Below are positions 27,394-37,611 of a DNA stretch of 64,000 bases, piece by piece. This DNA is from Saccharopolyspora ipomoeae (lineage in GTDB: Bacteria; Actinomycetota; Actinomycetes; Mycobacteriales; Pseudonocardiaceae). The first letter of the stretch is position 1. Every line of letters begins with the position of its first letter. Both the position numbers and the translations under genes were made by a program. The stretch spans positions 62,001 through 126,000 of the forward strand of contig NZ_JASAOF010000003.1 of the NCBI RefSeq assembly GCF_029952525.1, written 5' to 3'. The notes beneath the pieces were generated by a model. It was not told the origin of the DNA and did no database searches. It saw only the letters and a program-made list of their open reading frames with translations.

Positions 27394-28811
27394 CGGTGTC
27401 CTCCTCGTGTCTGAGCCCGCGATCCGGGCCCGCTGCGCGCACCTCGTGCGCGGGGTTGTGCTCCGCTCCGGCGCGTTCCGGACGCGCCCGCGCTCTTGGC
27501 ACCGGGCCGGGTCTTGGGAACGGGCCGGGAAGTCTTCCGCCTCGCCGGCGGACGGTAGGGCGCCGGGGTGGGCAATCGCAGCAGCCTGCCGACCCGCCCC
27601 GGTCCCAGAGACCGTAGCGCGGCGATGGCTTCGGGCTCGTGCCGGGCGAAGTTCGCGAGCAGGCCGAACACGAGCATGCTGGTGACCACCGAGGACCCGC
27701 CGGAGGAGATCAGCGGCAGCGGCAGTCCGGTGGTGGGCAGCAGGCCGACCACGTAGCCGATGTTGATCACGGCCTGGCCGATGAGCCAAGTCGTCAGGGT
27801 CGCCGCGACGAGCCGGATGAACGGGTCGGTGTTGCGGAACGCGATGCGCATGCCGACGTAGGCGGTGGTGGCGTAGAGCATGAGCACCACGGCGCAGCCG
27901 ATGAACCCGAGCTCCTCGCCGATGACCGCGAAGATGTAGTCGTTGTGCACGTTGGGCAGGTACTGCCACTTCGACCAGCCCTGGCCGAGACCGCGTCCCA
28001 TCAGCCCGCCGTCGGCGAGCGCGAACAGCGCCTGCATGGCCTGGTAGCCGTTGCCGGACGGGTCCGAGGCCGGGTCGAGGAACGACGTCAGCCGCGCCAT
28101 CCGGTACTCGGCGATCATCGCCAGCATGATGCCGCCGGTGAGCGCGCCCAGAGCCATCATCCCGAACAGCCGCAGCGGCGCGCCCGCGAACCACAGCAGC
28201 GCGAGCAGCACCACGAACAGCGTGATCGTGGAGCCGAGGTCGGGCTGCAGCATCACGAGGGTGAACATCAGCAGCGCGGCGGGCACCACGGGCACCAGCA
28301 GGTGCCGGTACTGGGTCATCAGGCCGCGCTTGGTGACCAGCACGTGCGCGCCCCACAGCGCGAAGGCGACCTTGGCGAACTCGACGGGCTGGAAGGACAC
28401 GCCGCCGACGACGAACCAGCTGCGGGCGCCGTTGAGCTCGGTGCCCACGCCGGGGATCAGCACGAACGCCAGCAGGCCGAGGCAGAAGGCGAGCAGCCCG
28501 AGGCTGTAGCGGCGCAGCAGCCGCACCGGCACGCGCAGCGCGATGTAGAACAGCACGAGTCCGGCGCCGCAGTACATGACCTGCTTGACGAACACGCTGT
28601 AGGACGAGCCGTCCTTGTTGAACGAGTCGACGCTGGACGCCGAGAGCACCATGACCAAGCCGAACACCGTGAGCAGGCCGAAGACGGCCAGCAGCAGGTG
28701 GAACGAGGCCAGCGGGCGGGTCAGCCAGGCCGTCAGGGTGGACAGCACGGTCACCCCGGCGCGCTTGCGGGGCTCTCGGTCGGCAGCGGTCTTCGTCGCG
28801 GCGGTGGCCAC
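27390..28811 (-). CDS. ftsW: Septal peptidoglycan glycosyltransferase FtsW
   Basis: 473 residues, GTG start 4 bases after the murD stop. SEDS glycosyltransferase with ten transmembrane helices from residue 40. Conserved motifs [28 protein letters not shown] and the signature [14 protein letters not shown]. The C-terminal 65 residues are a basic, Pro/Arg-rich cytoplasmic tail with repeated RP/KS elements. Works with FtsI. Confidence 0.96.
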   Translation of the reverse strand: MATAATKTAADREPRKRAGVTVLSTLTAWLTRPLASFHLLLAVFGLLTVFGLVMVLSASSVDSFNKDGSSYSVFVKQVMYCGAGLVLFYIALRVPVRLLRRYSLGLLAFCLGLLAFVLIPGVGTELNGARSWFVVGGVSFQPVEFAKVAFALWGAHVLVTKRGLMTQYRHLLVPVVPAALLMFTLVMLQPDLGSTITLFVVLLALLWFAGAPLRLFGMMALGALTGGIMLAMIAEYRMARLTSFLDPASDPSGNGYQAMQALFALADGGLMGRGLGQGWSKWQYLPNVHNDYIFAVIGEELGFIGCAVVLMLYATTAYVGMRIAFRNTDPFIRLVAATLTTWLIGQAVINIGYVVGLLPTTGLPLPLISSGGSSVVTSMLVFGLLANFARHEPEAIAALRSLGPGRVGRLLRLPTPAPYRPPARRKTSRPVPKTRPGAKSAGASGTRRSGAQPRARGARSGPGSRAQTRGGHR

Positions 28812-28815
28812 CCGA

Positions 28816-30225
28816 TCACCCGCCGCGGGTCGTCGCCGGGGTTCCGGACAGCACCGCGCGCACCGCGTCGGCGAAGGCGCGACCGCGGTGGGCGTAGTCG
28901 GTGAACATGTCCATGGACGCGGCGGCGGGGGCGAGCAGGACCGCCGAACCGGGCCGCGCGTGGTCATGAGCGAGGCGAACCGCTTCGAGCATGCCCGCAT
29001 CGTCCCCCGCTGCGACCTCGTCCACGGGCACATCGGGGGCGTGTCGGCCGAGTGCGGCGGAGAACTCGGCGCGGTCGCGGCCGATGAGCACCACCGAGGC
29101 GAGGCGGCCGGCGTTGGCGCGGACGAGCTCGTCGACGTCGGCGCCCTTGAGCAGGCCGCCCGCGATCCAGACGACCGAGTCGTGGGCGCGCAGGGCGGCG
29201 TCGGCGGCGTGCGGGTTGGTCGCCTTGGAATCGTCCACGTAGGACACCCCGGCGCTCTCGGCGACGACCACCGAGCGGTGCGCGCCGGGTTCGAAGGTGC
29301 GCAGACCCTCGGCCACGGCTTCGGGCGCGACGCCGTGCGCGCGGGCCAGCGAGGCCGCGGCCAGCGCGTTGGCGACGTTGTGCGGACCCGCCGGGCGGAC
29401 CTCGGAGAGCTGGGCGAGCACGACGTCGGTGCCGACAGCTCCGGGACCGAAAGCGCGGTCCACCAGCCGGTCCTCGGCGACGCCGAGCTGCCCCTCGGCG
29501 GGGGCGTCGAGGGTGAACGACACGTGCCGCCCCTCGGCGGCGGCGACGAGCCGGGTCGACCAGGTGTCGTCGGCGTTGAACACCGCGACCTCGTTGCCCG
29601 CGAACACCTTCGCCTTCGCCTCGCCGTAGGACTCCAGCGAGCCGTGCCAGTCGAGGTGGTCGTCGGCGAGGTTGAGCACCGCGGCGGCCTTCGGGCGCAG
29701 CGCGGACTGCCAGTGCAGCTGGAAGCTGGAGAGCTCCACGGCCAGCACCCGGTTGCCGGCGCGGACCGCGTCCACCACCGGCAGTCCGACGTTCCCGCAG
29801 GCCACGACGTCCTCACCGGCGGCGCGCAGGATCGACTCCAGCATGCTCACGGTGGTGGTCTTGCCGTTGGTGCCGGTGACCGCGAGCCAGGTCGAGGGCC
29901 CTTCGGGCTTCTCCTGGTCGAGCCACCAGGCGAGCTCGACCTCGCCGATCACCTCGACCCCGGCGTCGGCGGCGGCCGACAGCAGCGGCGCGGTGGGCCG
30001 CCAGCCGGGGCTGGTGACCACCAGGTCGGTGCCCTCCTGCGGGGCGTCGAGGCCCGGAACCAGCCGCGCGCCCTGGGATTCCAGGGAGGCGAGGGCGGCG
30101 AGCCGATCGGCGGAACCGTCGGTCACCGTCACCTCCGCGCCCGCCGCCAGCAGCGCCTCCGCCGCCGACCGCCCGGACACCCCGGCACCGGCGACCAGCA
30201 CCCGCTTCCCTCGGTACCGGCTCAC
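28816..30225 (-). CDS. murD: UDP-N-acetylmuramoylalanine--D-glutamate ligase MurD
   Basis: 469 residues, GTG at 30225 with GGGAGG upstream; longer frames lack a site. N-terminal Rossmann VLVAGAGVSGRSAAE, P-loop VTGTNGKTTT, NLADDHLDWHGS and C-terminal DDSKATNPHAA are MurD-specific. Adds D-Glu to UDP-MurNAc-Ala. A 214-base gap holding a structured repeat separates it from mraY, the largest space in this mur block. Confidence 0.97.
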   Translation of the reverse strand: MSRYRGKRVLVAGAGVSGRSAAEALLAAGAEVTVTDGSADRLAALASLESQGARLVPGLDAPQEGTDLVVTSPGWRPTAPLLSAAADAGVEVIGEVELAWWLDQEKPEGPSTWLAVTGTNGKTTTVSMLESILRAAGEDVVACGNVGLPVVDAVRAGNRVLAVELSSFQLHWQSALRPKAAAVLNLADDHLDWHGSLESYGEAKAKVFAGNEVAVFNADDTWSTRLVAAAEGRHVSFTLDAPAEGQLGVAEDRLVDRAFGPGAVGTDVVLAQLSEVRPAGPHNVANALAAASLARAHGVAPEAVAEGLRTFEPGAHRSVVVAESAGVSYVDDSKATNPHAADAALRAHDSVVWIAGGLLKGADVDELVRANAGRLASVVLIGRDRAEFSAALGRHAPDVPVDEVAAGDDAGMLEAVRLAHDHARPGSAVLLAPAAASMDMFTDYAHRGRAFADAVRAVLSGTPATTRGG

Positions 30226-30269
30226 GGCCCCGCCTCCCTGCTCGTCGAAAACCCGAACCATCGTCTTCA

Positions 30270-30415
30270 AGCGGCGAAGCCGCTCGGCACCACCCTAGGC
30301 ACTCGCACCGCCGCGCGTTCTGAGCGGCTTCGTGGCGAGGACGGCCACTCCGCCGTGCATCGGACATGCATCAGGAGTGGCACCCGCGGTCCACGGAGCC
30401 GCTCAGGTTCCGCTG
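30270..30415. repeat. Dispersed structured repeat, family B copy 2 (inside mraY-murD gap)
   Basis: Small hairpin AGCGGC-GAA-GCCGCT (30270-30284), then the family B element: outer stem 30320-30335 / 30391-30406 (CTGAGCGGCTTCGTGG with CCACGGAGCCGCTCAG) and inner stem GCCACTCC 30344-30351 / GGAGTGGC 30374-30381. The inner stem differs wholly from copies 1 and 3 yet still pairs. Located between mraY and murD of the wall operon. Confidence 0.8.
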
Positions 30416-30439
30416 CGCAGGACGACCACGGACACATCA

Positions 30440-31507
30440 TTACCGGGCCAGTGCCAGCCAGTCGGCGTAGAAGAGGCCGACGCCGAACATGCAGCTGATG
30501 CCCGCGAGCACCCAGAACCGGATGATGACCGTGGTCTCGGCCCAGCCCGCCAGCTCGAAGTGGTGGTGGAACGGGGCCATCCGGAACAGCCGTCGCCGGG
30601 TCGTCCGGAACACCACGATCTGCAGCACCACCGACAGCGCCTCGACGACGAACACACCGCCGATGATGATCATCAGCAGTTCGGTGCGGGTCGCCATCGA
30701 CAGGCCGGCCAGCAGACCGCCCAGCGCCAGCGAACCGGTGTCACCCATGAAGATCTTCGCCGGTGCCGCGTTCCACCACAGGAACCCGACGCAGGCGGCC
30801 ATCGCCGCCGCCGCGACCACCGCGATGTCCAGCGGGTCGCGGACCGTGTAGCAGCCCGGGGCCGGACCGGCGCCGAAGCAGTCGTTGCGCAGCTGCCAGA
30901 ACGAGATCAGCACGTAGGTCGCCAGCACCATCGCCGCGGTGCCACCGGCCAGGCCGTCCATGCCGTCGGTGAAGTTCACGGCGTTGGACCAGCCGCTGAT
31001 CGCGATGTAGGCGAAGATCACGAACCCGACCGCGCCGAACGAGATCACCGTGATGTCCCGCAGGAACGACAGGTCCACCGACGCCGGCGTGACGCCGTTG
31101 CGGTTCGGGAACTGGATCGCCAGGATCGCGAACAGCACCGAGGCCACCAGCTGGCCGACCAGCTTCGCGGTCTTGTTCAGACCGAGGTTGCGCTGCTTGC
31201 GGATCTTGATGAAGTCGTCGAGGAACCCGACGATGCCCAGCGCCGTGGTCAGCCCCAGCACCAGAAGCCCGGTGGCCGTGGGCTGATCGCCCATCACCAG
31301 GTGCGTCACCAGGTAGCCGCACCACATCGCGACCAGGATGGCCATGCCGCCCATCGTCGGCGTGCCGCGCTTGGCGGCGTGGGTGCCCTGCACCTCTTCG
31401 CGGATCTCCTGCCCGAAGCCCTGCCGGGAGAACACCCGGATCAGGTACGGCGTGAACAGGATCGAGACCACCAGCGCCACCGCGGCGGAAATCAGAATCG
31501 GCTTCAC
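30440..31507 (-). CDS. mraY: Phospho-MurNAc-pentapeptide transferase MraY
   Basis: 355 residues, ten membrane helices. Makes lipid I at the inner membrane. Family motifs: [41 protein letters not shown] and the PFHHHFEL signature. GTG start overlaps the murF stop as GTGA. A Cys-containing periplasmic loop ([15 protein letters not shown]) could hold a disulfide; this is common in actinobacterial MraY. Confidence 0.97.
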   Translation of the reverse strand: MKPILISAAVALVVSILFTPYLIRVFSRQGFGQEIREEVQGTHAAKRGTPTMGGMAILVAMWCGYLVTHLVMGDQPTATGLLVLGLTTALGIVGFLDDFIKIRKQRNLGLNKTAKLVGQLVASVLFAILAIQFPNRNGVTPASVDLSFLRDITVISFGAVGFVIFAYIAISGWSNAVNFTDGMDGLAGGTAAMVLATYVLISFWQLRNDCFGAGPAPGCYTVRDPLDIAVVAAAAMAACVGFLWWNAAPAKIFMGDTGSLALGGLLAGLSMATRTELLMIIIGGVFVVEALSVVLQIVVFRTTRRRLFRMAPFHHHFELAGWAETTVIIRFWVLAGISCMFGVGLFYADWLALAR

Positions 31508-32976
31508 TGCTGCTGCTCTCCATTACCGCCATCGGCGAACAAGGCTTCCGCGACCCGCCACAGACCGGCGGAGTTGGACGCCTTGGTCAAGACCACATCA
31601 CCGGGACGCAGCTCGGCGCGCAGCAGCGCGACGGCCGCGTCGATGTCCGGAACCAGCACCGATTCCTCTCCCCACGACCCCTCCAGCGATGCGGCCTGGT
31701 GCATCGCCTGGGCCTGTTCGCCGACCACCACGAGCCGGTCGATGTTCAAGCGGACGGCGAGCCGTCCGATCTCGTCGTGCGCCTCCACGTCGGCGTCGCC
31801 GAGCTCGGCCATCGGCCCGAGCACGGCCCACGCCCGCGCGGAGCGCCCCCGGGTCATCGCGGCCAGCGTCTTCAGCGCGGCGCGCACCGACTCGGGGTTG
31901 GCGTTGTAGGCGTCGTTGACGACGGTGACGCCGCCCGGGGTCTCGGCGACCTCCATGCGGCGGGCCGAGACGCGTTCGACCGAGCCGAGGCGCTCGGCGA
32001 CCTGCGGCAGCGTCGCGCCGAGCTCCAGCGCGACGGCCGCGGCCGACAGCGCGTTGCCCACGTGGTGCTCGCCGAACAGCGGCAGCGTCACCCGCTCCTC
32101 ACCGGCCGCGGTGACCAGCGTGAACGTGGGCCGCGCGAGCTCGTCGACGTCGATGTCCTCCGCGCGCACGTGCGCGTTCGGGGACTCGCCGACGAACACC
32201 ACGCGCGCCCGGGTGCGCTCGGCCATCGCCGCCACCAGCGGGTCGTCGGCGTTGAGCACCGCGACGCCGTCCTCGGGCAGCGACTCGACGAGCTCGCCCT
32301 TGGCCTGCGCGACCGCCTCCTGCGAGCCGAACTCGCCGAGGTGCGCGTGACCGACGTTGAGCACCACGCCGATGCTCGGCGGCGCGACCTCGCAGAGCGC
32401 GGCGATGTGCCCGACGCCGCGAGCCGACAGCTCCAGCACCAGGTGCCGGGTGCTCTCGTCGGCGCGCAGCACGGTCCACGGGTGGCCCAGCTCGTTGTTG
32501 AACGAGCCGGGCGGCGCCACCGTCGGCCCCATCGGGGTCAGCAGCTGCGCGATCAGGTCCTTGGTGGACGTCTTGCCGGACGAGCCGGTGACGCCCACGA
32601 CGGCCAGCTGCGGGAGCCGGTCCACGACGTGGCGGGCCAGCTTCGCCAGCCCGTTGAGCACCGCCGCTCCGGTGCCGTCGGTGTCACCCGCCAGCGCCAT
32701 CGCGCCGGAGCGCTCCTCGACCGGTGCCGTCGGCACCAGCACTGCGGGGGCGTCCACCTCGCGCGCGGCGAGCACGCCGGTCGCGCCGTCGGCGATCGCC
32801 TGCGCGGCGAAGTCGTGCCCGTCGACGCGCTCTCCCGGCACGGCCACGAACAGCCCGCCCTCGGTGATCTTGCGCGAGTCGAACTCGACCCCGGCGCTGA
32901 CGATCTCCGAACCTTCCGCACGGTGAAGCCTGCCGTCCACCGCCGAAGCGATGTCAGCGAGGCTGAGCCGGATCAA
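31504..32976 (-). CDS. murF: UDP-MurNAc-tripeptide--D-alanyl-D-alanine ligase MurF
   Basis: 490 residues, TTG start with GAGGAGGCAGG directly upstream. Adds the D-Ala-D-Ala dipeptide. P-loop [23 protein letters not shown] and [12 protein letters not shown] motifs. A compact hairpin (AGGCCGGGT/ACCCGGCCT, 33017-33038) lies in the 90-base gap after murE and could attenuate expression. Confidence 0.96.
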   Translation of the reverse strand: MIRLSLADIASAVDGRLHRAEGSEIVSAGVEFDSRKITEGGLFVAVPGERVDGHDFAAQAIADGATGVLAAREVDAPAVLVPTAPVEERSGAMALAGDTDGTGAAVLNGLAKLARHVVDRLPQLAVVGVTGSSGKTSTKDLIAQLLTPMGPTVAPPGSFNNELGHPWTVLRADESTRHLVLELSARGVGHIAALCEVAPPSIGVVLNVGHAHLGEFGSQEAVAQAKGELVESLPEDGVAVLNADDPLVAAMAERTRARVVFVGESPNAHVRAEDIDVDELARPTFTLVTAAGEERVTLPLFGEHHVGNALSAAAVALELGATLPQVAERLGSVERVSARRMEVAETPGGVTVVNDAYNANPESVRAALKTLAAMTRGRSARAWAVLGPMAELGDADVEAHDEIGRLAVRLNIDRLVVVGEQAQAMHQAASLEGSWGEESVLVPDIDAAVALLRAELRPGDVVLTKASNSAGLWRVAEALFADGGNGEQQQ

Positions 32977-33066
32977 CCTGCCTCCTCGGTGTTCTCGCGG
33001 GACACCCGCGCCCGGCAGGCCGGGTTCGCACCCGGCCTCCTGGTCTGCTGCCCAGCGTTGCGGCGC

Positions 33067-34719
33067 TCACGCGCCCGCTGTGGTGTCCCGCCCCCGACGA
33101 TCTTGGGTTTCTTCGTTGCGGCCAAGCCTATGGCGCAGCGCGGCGGCCAACTCCTCCCGGTCCGAGAAGGGGTGCACCACGCCCGCCACCTCCTGTCCTG
33201 TCTCGTGGCCCTTGCCCGCGACGACCACGATGTCGCCGGGCTTGGCGCGTTCGACCGCGGCGACGATGGCCGCTCGGCGGTCACCGATCTCGATCACCTC
33301 ACCACGCTCGCCGGTGGGCACCTCCTGGGCCCCCGCCAGCATCGCGGCCCGGATGTCGGCCGGGTCCTCGCTCCGCGGGTTGTCGTCGGTGACGATGAGC
33401 AGCGCGGACCGCCGTGCGGCGGCCTCGCCCATCAGCGGTCGCTTGGCGGTGTCGCGGTCACCTCCGCAGCCGAGGACGACGATGACGTCACCGTCGACCT
33501 GCGCCCGCGCGGCGTCCAGCACGGCCGAGACCGCGCCGGGCTTGTGCGAGTAGTCCACCACAGCGGTGAAGTCCTGCCCGAGCGCGACACGCTCCATGCG
33601 ACCGGGCACGTCGACCTCGGCCAGGCCCTGCTCGATGGCGTCGACCGGCACCCCGGCGGCGTGCAGCACGCCGATCGCCAGCAGCGCGTTGGCCACGTTG
33701 AACGGGCCGGGCAGGCGCAGGCGGATCGGCAGCTCCAGGCCGTCGGGGCCGTGCGCGGTGAAGGTCTGCTCGCCGGTCGGGTACGCCGTGACGTCGGTGG
33801 CGGTCCAGTCGGCCTCACCGGGCTCGGTGGTGACGGTGATCGTGCCCGACTTGACCAGCCTGCGGCCCCAGTCGCCGTCCACGCAGACCACCTCGCGCTC
33901 GGCGCGGCCGTCGAACAGCAGCGCCTTGGCCTGGAAGTAGTCCTCCAGGTCGCGGTGGAAGTCCAGGTGGTCCTGGGACAGGTTGCTGAAGGCGCCGACG
34001 GCGAAGCGGGTGCCCGAGACGCGGCCCATCGCCAGCGCGTGGCTGGAGACCTCCATCGCGACCGCGCTGACGTCGTGCTCGACCATCACGGCCAGCAGCG
34101 CCTGCAGGTCGGGGGCCTCGGGCGTGGTGAAGGCGCTGTCCAGGCGCTCACCGGCGATGCGGGTCTCCACCGTGCCGATCTGGCCGGTGGTGAGCCCGGC
34201 GGCGTTGAGCGCGGACTCCAGCAGGTAGCTGGTGGTCGTCTTGCCGGAGGTGCCGGTGACGCCGAGGATCTGCAGCTTGCTGGACGGATCGCCGTAGATC
34301 AGCGCGGAGGCCGCGCCGAGGACGCCGCGCGGGTCGTCGTGCTCCAGCAGGGCGACGCGGCCCTCGCGCACGGCGGGGTGCTCGGTCAGCCCGGCGCGGA
34401 GGATGCCCTCGGCGTCGGTGAGCACCGCGTGCGCGCCCGCGTCCAGCGCCTGCTCGGCGAAGTCCGCGCCGTGCACGCGCACGCCGGGCAGGGCGGCGAA
34501 GACGTCGCCGGAACGCACGTGTTGAGCGCGGAGTGTGGCACCGGTGACCGCTACGTCGGCAGCGGGGCAACCGGGTGCGCGCACCACGCGCGCGCCGATC
34601 TCATCGGCGAGCTTTTTGATCGCCACCGGCTCGACGTGGGTGGGTCGAGGCGGGGCGGTCGCGACCGCGGAAGGCACGTCGCGCAAGGCTACCGGTACCA
34701 CTGGCGGCCGCATCTCCAT
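33067..34719 (-). CDS. murE: UDP-MurNAc-tripeptide synthetase MurE
   Basis: 550 residues, ATG at 34719. Adds the third residue of the stem peptide. P-loop GVTGTSGKTTTSYL, SQDHLDFHRD, and the DNPRSEDP motif that predicts meso-diaminopimelate as substrate. The N-terminal 30 residues are a Pro/Val-rich extension. Its expected upstream neighbour ftsI is 4.4 kb away, so this gene must have its own promoter in 34720-34975. Confidence 0.96.
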   Translation of the reverse strand: MEMRPPVVPVALRDVPSAVATAPPRPTHVEPVAIKKLADEIGARVVRAPGCPAADVAVTGATLRAQHVRSGDVFAALPGVRVHGADFAEQALDAGAHAVLTDAEGILRAGLTEHPAVREGRVALLEHDDPRGVLGAASALIYGDPSSKLQILGVTGTSGKTTTSYLLESALNAAGLTTGQIGTVETRIAGERLDSAFTTPEAPDLQALLAVMVEHDVSAVAMEVSSHALAMGRVSGTRFAVGAFSNLSQDHLDFHRDLEDYFQAKALLFDGRAEREVVCVDGDWGRRLVKSGTITVTTEPGEADWTATDVTAYPTGEQTFTAHGPDGLELPIRLRLPGPFNVANALLAIGVLHAAGVPVDAIEQGLAEVDVPGRMERVALGQDFTAVVDYSHKPGAVSAVLDAARAQVDGDVIVVLGCGGDRDTAKRPLMGEAAARRSALLIVTDDNPRSEDPADIRAAMLAGAQEVPTGERGEVIEIGDRRAAIVAAVERAKPGDIVVVAGKGHETGQEVAGVVHPFSDREELAAALRHRLGRNEETQDRRGRDTTAGA

Positions 34720-34975
34720 GGTCGCCCACCCGTTCGGCCGCCTCGTCGCTGCTCCGAAGCGAGCAACGCCCGGCCGGTCGCGACCCGGTTCGCGCGGCGG
34801 GTTTCGACACCCCGTGCACGACCGTTCCGAAGCGTGACCGGGCGAGCTCGTCGTGTCCGTTTCGCGGCTCGTAGGGGGCGTGGCGGGAACCTGCCGCACC
34901 CCTGGCTCGCGACATTCCGGACCTATAACGTTCCGGAGGACCGTGAGAGATTCACCGATCTCCGGGAGGCACTTC

Positions 34976-35491
34976 GTGAGAAGTCATCGAATCGGCCGGT
35001 GGGCGGCCACCTCGCTCGCCACCGCTCTGATCATCGCCCCGCTCGCCGCCGCACCGGCGCTCGCGTCACCCGCACCGGCCGTCCAGCCCGCTGCGCCCCA
35101 ATCCGCCGGGGTCTTGCCCTTCTCCCCCGCCGACGGCACCGCGCAGGGCGCCGTCGAGTGGTTCGAGGCCAACGCCGGCAGCACCGACTACGAGGGGTTG
35201 TGCGAGATGGCCGCCGAGAACGCCTGGGGCGTCACCGGCGTCTGGCCCTCGGCCATCGATCACTGGAACGGCGCCGTCGCCGCGGGCAAGGCCCACACCG
35301 ACGGTTCCACTCCCCCGGCAGGTGCCTTCGTCTACTGGAACATCAGCGAGTACGGCCACGTCGGCATCGCCGACGGCAACGGCGGCTTCCACTCCAGCAG
35401 CATCAACGGCGCCCTCGGCCACGCCGACAGCACCTCCTACTTCACCAACTACCTCGGCTGGAGCGACCCCCAAGTCCCCGCCGGATCCTGA
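34976..35491 (+). CDS. Secreted small CHAP/NlpC-like protein
   Basis: 171 residues from the GTG at 34976, preceded by GGGAGG. Sec signal peptide (HRIGRWAATSLATALIIAPLAAAPALA, cleavage after ALA about residue 30), Ala/Pro spacer, then a domain of about 110 residues with candidate catalytic Cys in GLCEMAAENAWG and His in GHVGIADGNG, preceded by GAFVYW. This order matches CHAP/C40 peptidoglycan hydrolases, here minimal with no wall-binding domain. Divergent from murE. Activity is inferred. Confidence 0.75.
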   Translation: MRSHRIGRWAATSLATALIIAPLAAAPALASPAPAVQPAAPQSAGVLPFSPADGTAQGAVEWFEANAGSTDYEGLCEMAAENAWGVTGVWPSAIDHWNGAVAAGKAHTDGSTPPAGAFVYWNISEYGHVGIADGNGGFHSSSINGALGHADSTSYFTNYLGWSDPQVPAGS

Positions 35492-35516
35492 CCATCCCAG
35501 CGACCCCGCGGTCGAG

Positions 35517-35680
35517 AACCGCAGCTTTCGAGACGACGAAGCTGCGGTTGTCGGCACGACCGATCGCCGCGGACTTCGAACTCCCGATTACCGCAGTAAT
35601 CGGGACGCGGAATACCGCAGTTCTCGGGCACCCGATTACGGCGGTAATCCGTCCACCGATTACGGCGGTAATCCGTGTCC
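35517..35680. repeat. Hairpin plus tandem ~24-nt dyads in convergent gene gap
   Basis: An 11-bp hairpin (AACCGCAGCTT/AAGCTGCGGTT, 35517-35549) is followed from 35583 by four units of about 24 nt, of which three carry GATTAC-NGCN-GTAATC dyads (CGCA, then GGCG twice) and one is degenerate (GAATACCGCAGTTCTC). Same core as the array at 19430. Lies between the stops of the CHAP-like gene and the dehydratase, so a two-way terminator is possible. Confidence 0.8.
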
Positions 35681-35692
35681 TGGGGACGTGGG

Positions 35693-37411
35693 TCAGTGGC
35701 CGTCTCGGGGGACGTAGCGGCCGGACTTGCCGACGAGGAAGTCGAGGTCGGCTCCGTCGGAGGCCTGCAGCACGTGGTCGTAGTAGAGGCGCTGCCAGCC
35801 GCGCTCGTAGGGGTTGTCCGGGTCCTTCCACTCGGAGCGGCGGCGCTCCAGCTCCTCGTCGGGGATCTCCAGGTCCAGCGTCCGGTTGGGGACGTCGATG
35901 CTGATCGTGTCGCCGGTGCGGACGAAGGCCAGCGGACCGCCCGCAGCGGCCTCGGGCGTGACGTGCAGGATCACCGTGCCGTAGGCGGTGCCGGACATCC
36001 GCCCGTCGGAGATGCGGACGATGTCGTCGAACCCGGCGTCCTGCACCTTCTTCGGCACCGGCACGTTGGCGACCTCGGGCATGCCCGGGTAGCCCTTCGG
36101 TCCGGCGTTGCGCACCACCAGCACCGTGTTCTCGTCGACGTCGAGATCGTCGTCCTTGCAGACCGCGTAGTACTCGTCGACGTCCTCGAAGACCCGGGCC
36201 GTGCCCCGGTGCACCAGCAGCCTCGGCGAGGCCGCCGACTGCTTGATCACCGCGCCCCCGGGCGCCAGCGAGCCGCGCAGCACGGCGGTCCCGGTGCCCA
36301 CGGCCTGGAACGGTTCGTCGAAGGACGTGATGACCTCGCGGTTGTGCACCTCGGCGTCGGCGATGTTCTCGCCCATCGTCCTGCCGTTGACGGTGATCGC
36401 CTCGCGGTCGACCAGGTCACCGAGCTCCTTGAGCACGGCCGGGAGCCCGCCCGCGTAGCAGAAGTCCTCCATCAGGAACTTGCCGCTGGGCTGCAGGTTC
36501 ACCAGCGTCGGCACCTCGCGGCCGTCGAGGTCGAAGTCGTCGACGGTGAGCTCCACGCCCACCCGCTTGGCGATGGCGATCAGGTGCACCACGGCGTTGG
36601 TGGACCCGCCGATGGCGGCGTTGGCGCGGATGGCGTTGCGGAACGCCTCGCGGGTCAGCACGTCGGAGGGCTTGAGGTCCTCGGCGACCATCTCCACGAT
36701 CCGCTGCCCGGTCTGCTGGGCGGTGGCGTAGCGGCGGGCGTCGACGGCCGGCCAGGACGCGGCGTAGGGCAGCTGCATGCCCAGCGCCTCGACGACGCAG
36801 GCCATGGTCGAGGCGGTGCCCATCGTCATGCAGTGCCCGTTGGAGCGGGACATGCAGCCCTCGATGAAGTAGCACTCCTCCTGGTCGATCTTGCCGGCGA
36901 CCAGGTCGGCCTCGGCCTGCCACACGGCGGTGCCGGAGCCGATGTCGGTGCCCCGGTACTTGCCGTTGAGCATCGGACCGCCGGTGAGCATCACGGCGGG
37001 CAGGTCGACGCTGGACGCCGCCATCAGCAGTCCCGGCGTCGTCTTGTCGCAGCCGGACAGCAGCACCAGTCCGTCGAGCGGGTTGGCGCGGATGGTCTCC
37101 TCGGCCTGCATCGCCAGCAGGTTCCGGTAGAGCATCGTGGTCGGGCGCATCAGGGTCTCGCCGAGCGCCATGTTCGGGAACTCCAGCGGGAACCCGCCCG
37201 CCTGCCAGACGCCGCGCTTGACGGATTCCGCGATGCGCTGCTGGTGGGCGTTGCACGGGGCCAGTTCGGACCAGGTCGTGCCGATGCCGATGACCGGTCT
37301 CCCGTCGAACACCTCGTCGCTGTAGCCCTGGTTCTTCACCCAGGACCGGGCGGTCATGCCCGCGCGCCCGTGGGCCCCGAACCAGCTGGCGCTGCGCCGC
37401 GGCGTGCTCAT
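35693..37411 (-). CDS. IlvD/Edd family dehydratase, probable sugar-acid dehydratase
   Basis: 572 residues, ATG with GGGAGGACGCG. Fe-S dehydratase family; cluster and active-site cysteines in WSELAPCNAH, LLSGCDKTTPG and EGCMSRSNGHC. The N-terminus (SASWFGAHGRAGMTARSWVKNQG) resembles arabinonate/xylonate/galactonate dehydratases more than housekeeping dihydroxyacid dehydratase, and the divergent neighbour is an anion:cation symporter of the type that takes up sugar acids. Substrate not proven; IlvD remains the alternative. Confidence 0.85.
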   Translation of the reverse strand: MSTPRRSASWFGAHGRAGMTARSWVKNQGYSDEVFDGRPVIGIGTTWSELAPCNAHQQRIAESVKRGVWQAGGFPLEFPNMALGETLMRPTTMLYRNLLAMQAEETIRANPLDGLVLLSGCDKTTPGLLMAASSVDLPAVMLTGGPMLNGKYRGTDIGSGTAVWQAEADLVAGKIDQEECYFIEGCMSRSNGHCMTMGTASTMACVVEALGMQLPYAASWPAVDARRYATAQQTGQRIVEMVAEDLKPSDVLTREAFRNAIRANAAIGGSTNAVVHLIAIAKRVGVELTVDDFDLDGREVPTLVNLQPSGKFLMEDFCYAGGLPAVLKELGDLVDREAITVNGRTMGENIADAEVHNREVITSFDEPFQAVGTGTAVLRGSLAPGGAVIKQSAASPRLLVHRGTARVFEDVDEYYAVCKDDDLDVDENTVLVVRNAGPKGYPGMPEVANVPVPKKVQDAGFDDIVRISDGRMSGTAYGTVILHVTPEAAAGGPLAFVRTGDTISIDVPNRTLDLEIPDEELERRRSEWKDPDNPYERGWQRLYYDHVLQASDGADLDFLVGKSGRYVPRDGH

Positions 37412-37578
37412 CGCGTCCTCCCGTGCTGTGGTCTCCAGCGGATGTGGCCGACACAACCAGTTCGAACAGCCCCGCGCAATAGTTCATCCGCGATCTCGAA
37501 CAGCGGTTGCCATTTCGAACACGGGCATTGACGCTGCTGATCGGCACTCCTACCCTCGTGATCCGCATCACGAACAAC

Positions 37579-37594
37579 GTTCGGTATACCGAAC
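37579..37594. promoter_or_regulatory. Perfect 16-nt palindromic operator candidate
   Basis: GTTCGGTATACCGAAC, a perfect palindrome 17 bases before the MFS start and in the divergent gap with the dehydratase. Size and symmetry suit an IclR- or GntR-type repressor, but no such gene lies nearby. Confidence 0.6.
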
Positions 37595-37611
37595 CTCATC
37601 GAGGAGGCCGG

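Noticed and set aside
24791..27502. 903-codon frame suggesting a MurG-MurC fusion
   Set aside because: The part before MurC is a shadow of murG in another frame; true murG and murC overlap by ATGA.
35693..37411. Housekeeping ilvD of branched-chain amino acid synthesis
   Set aside because: N-terminal motifs and the adjacent sugar-acid type transporter fit the sugar-acid dehydratase branch better, though not proven.
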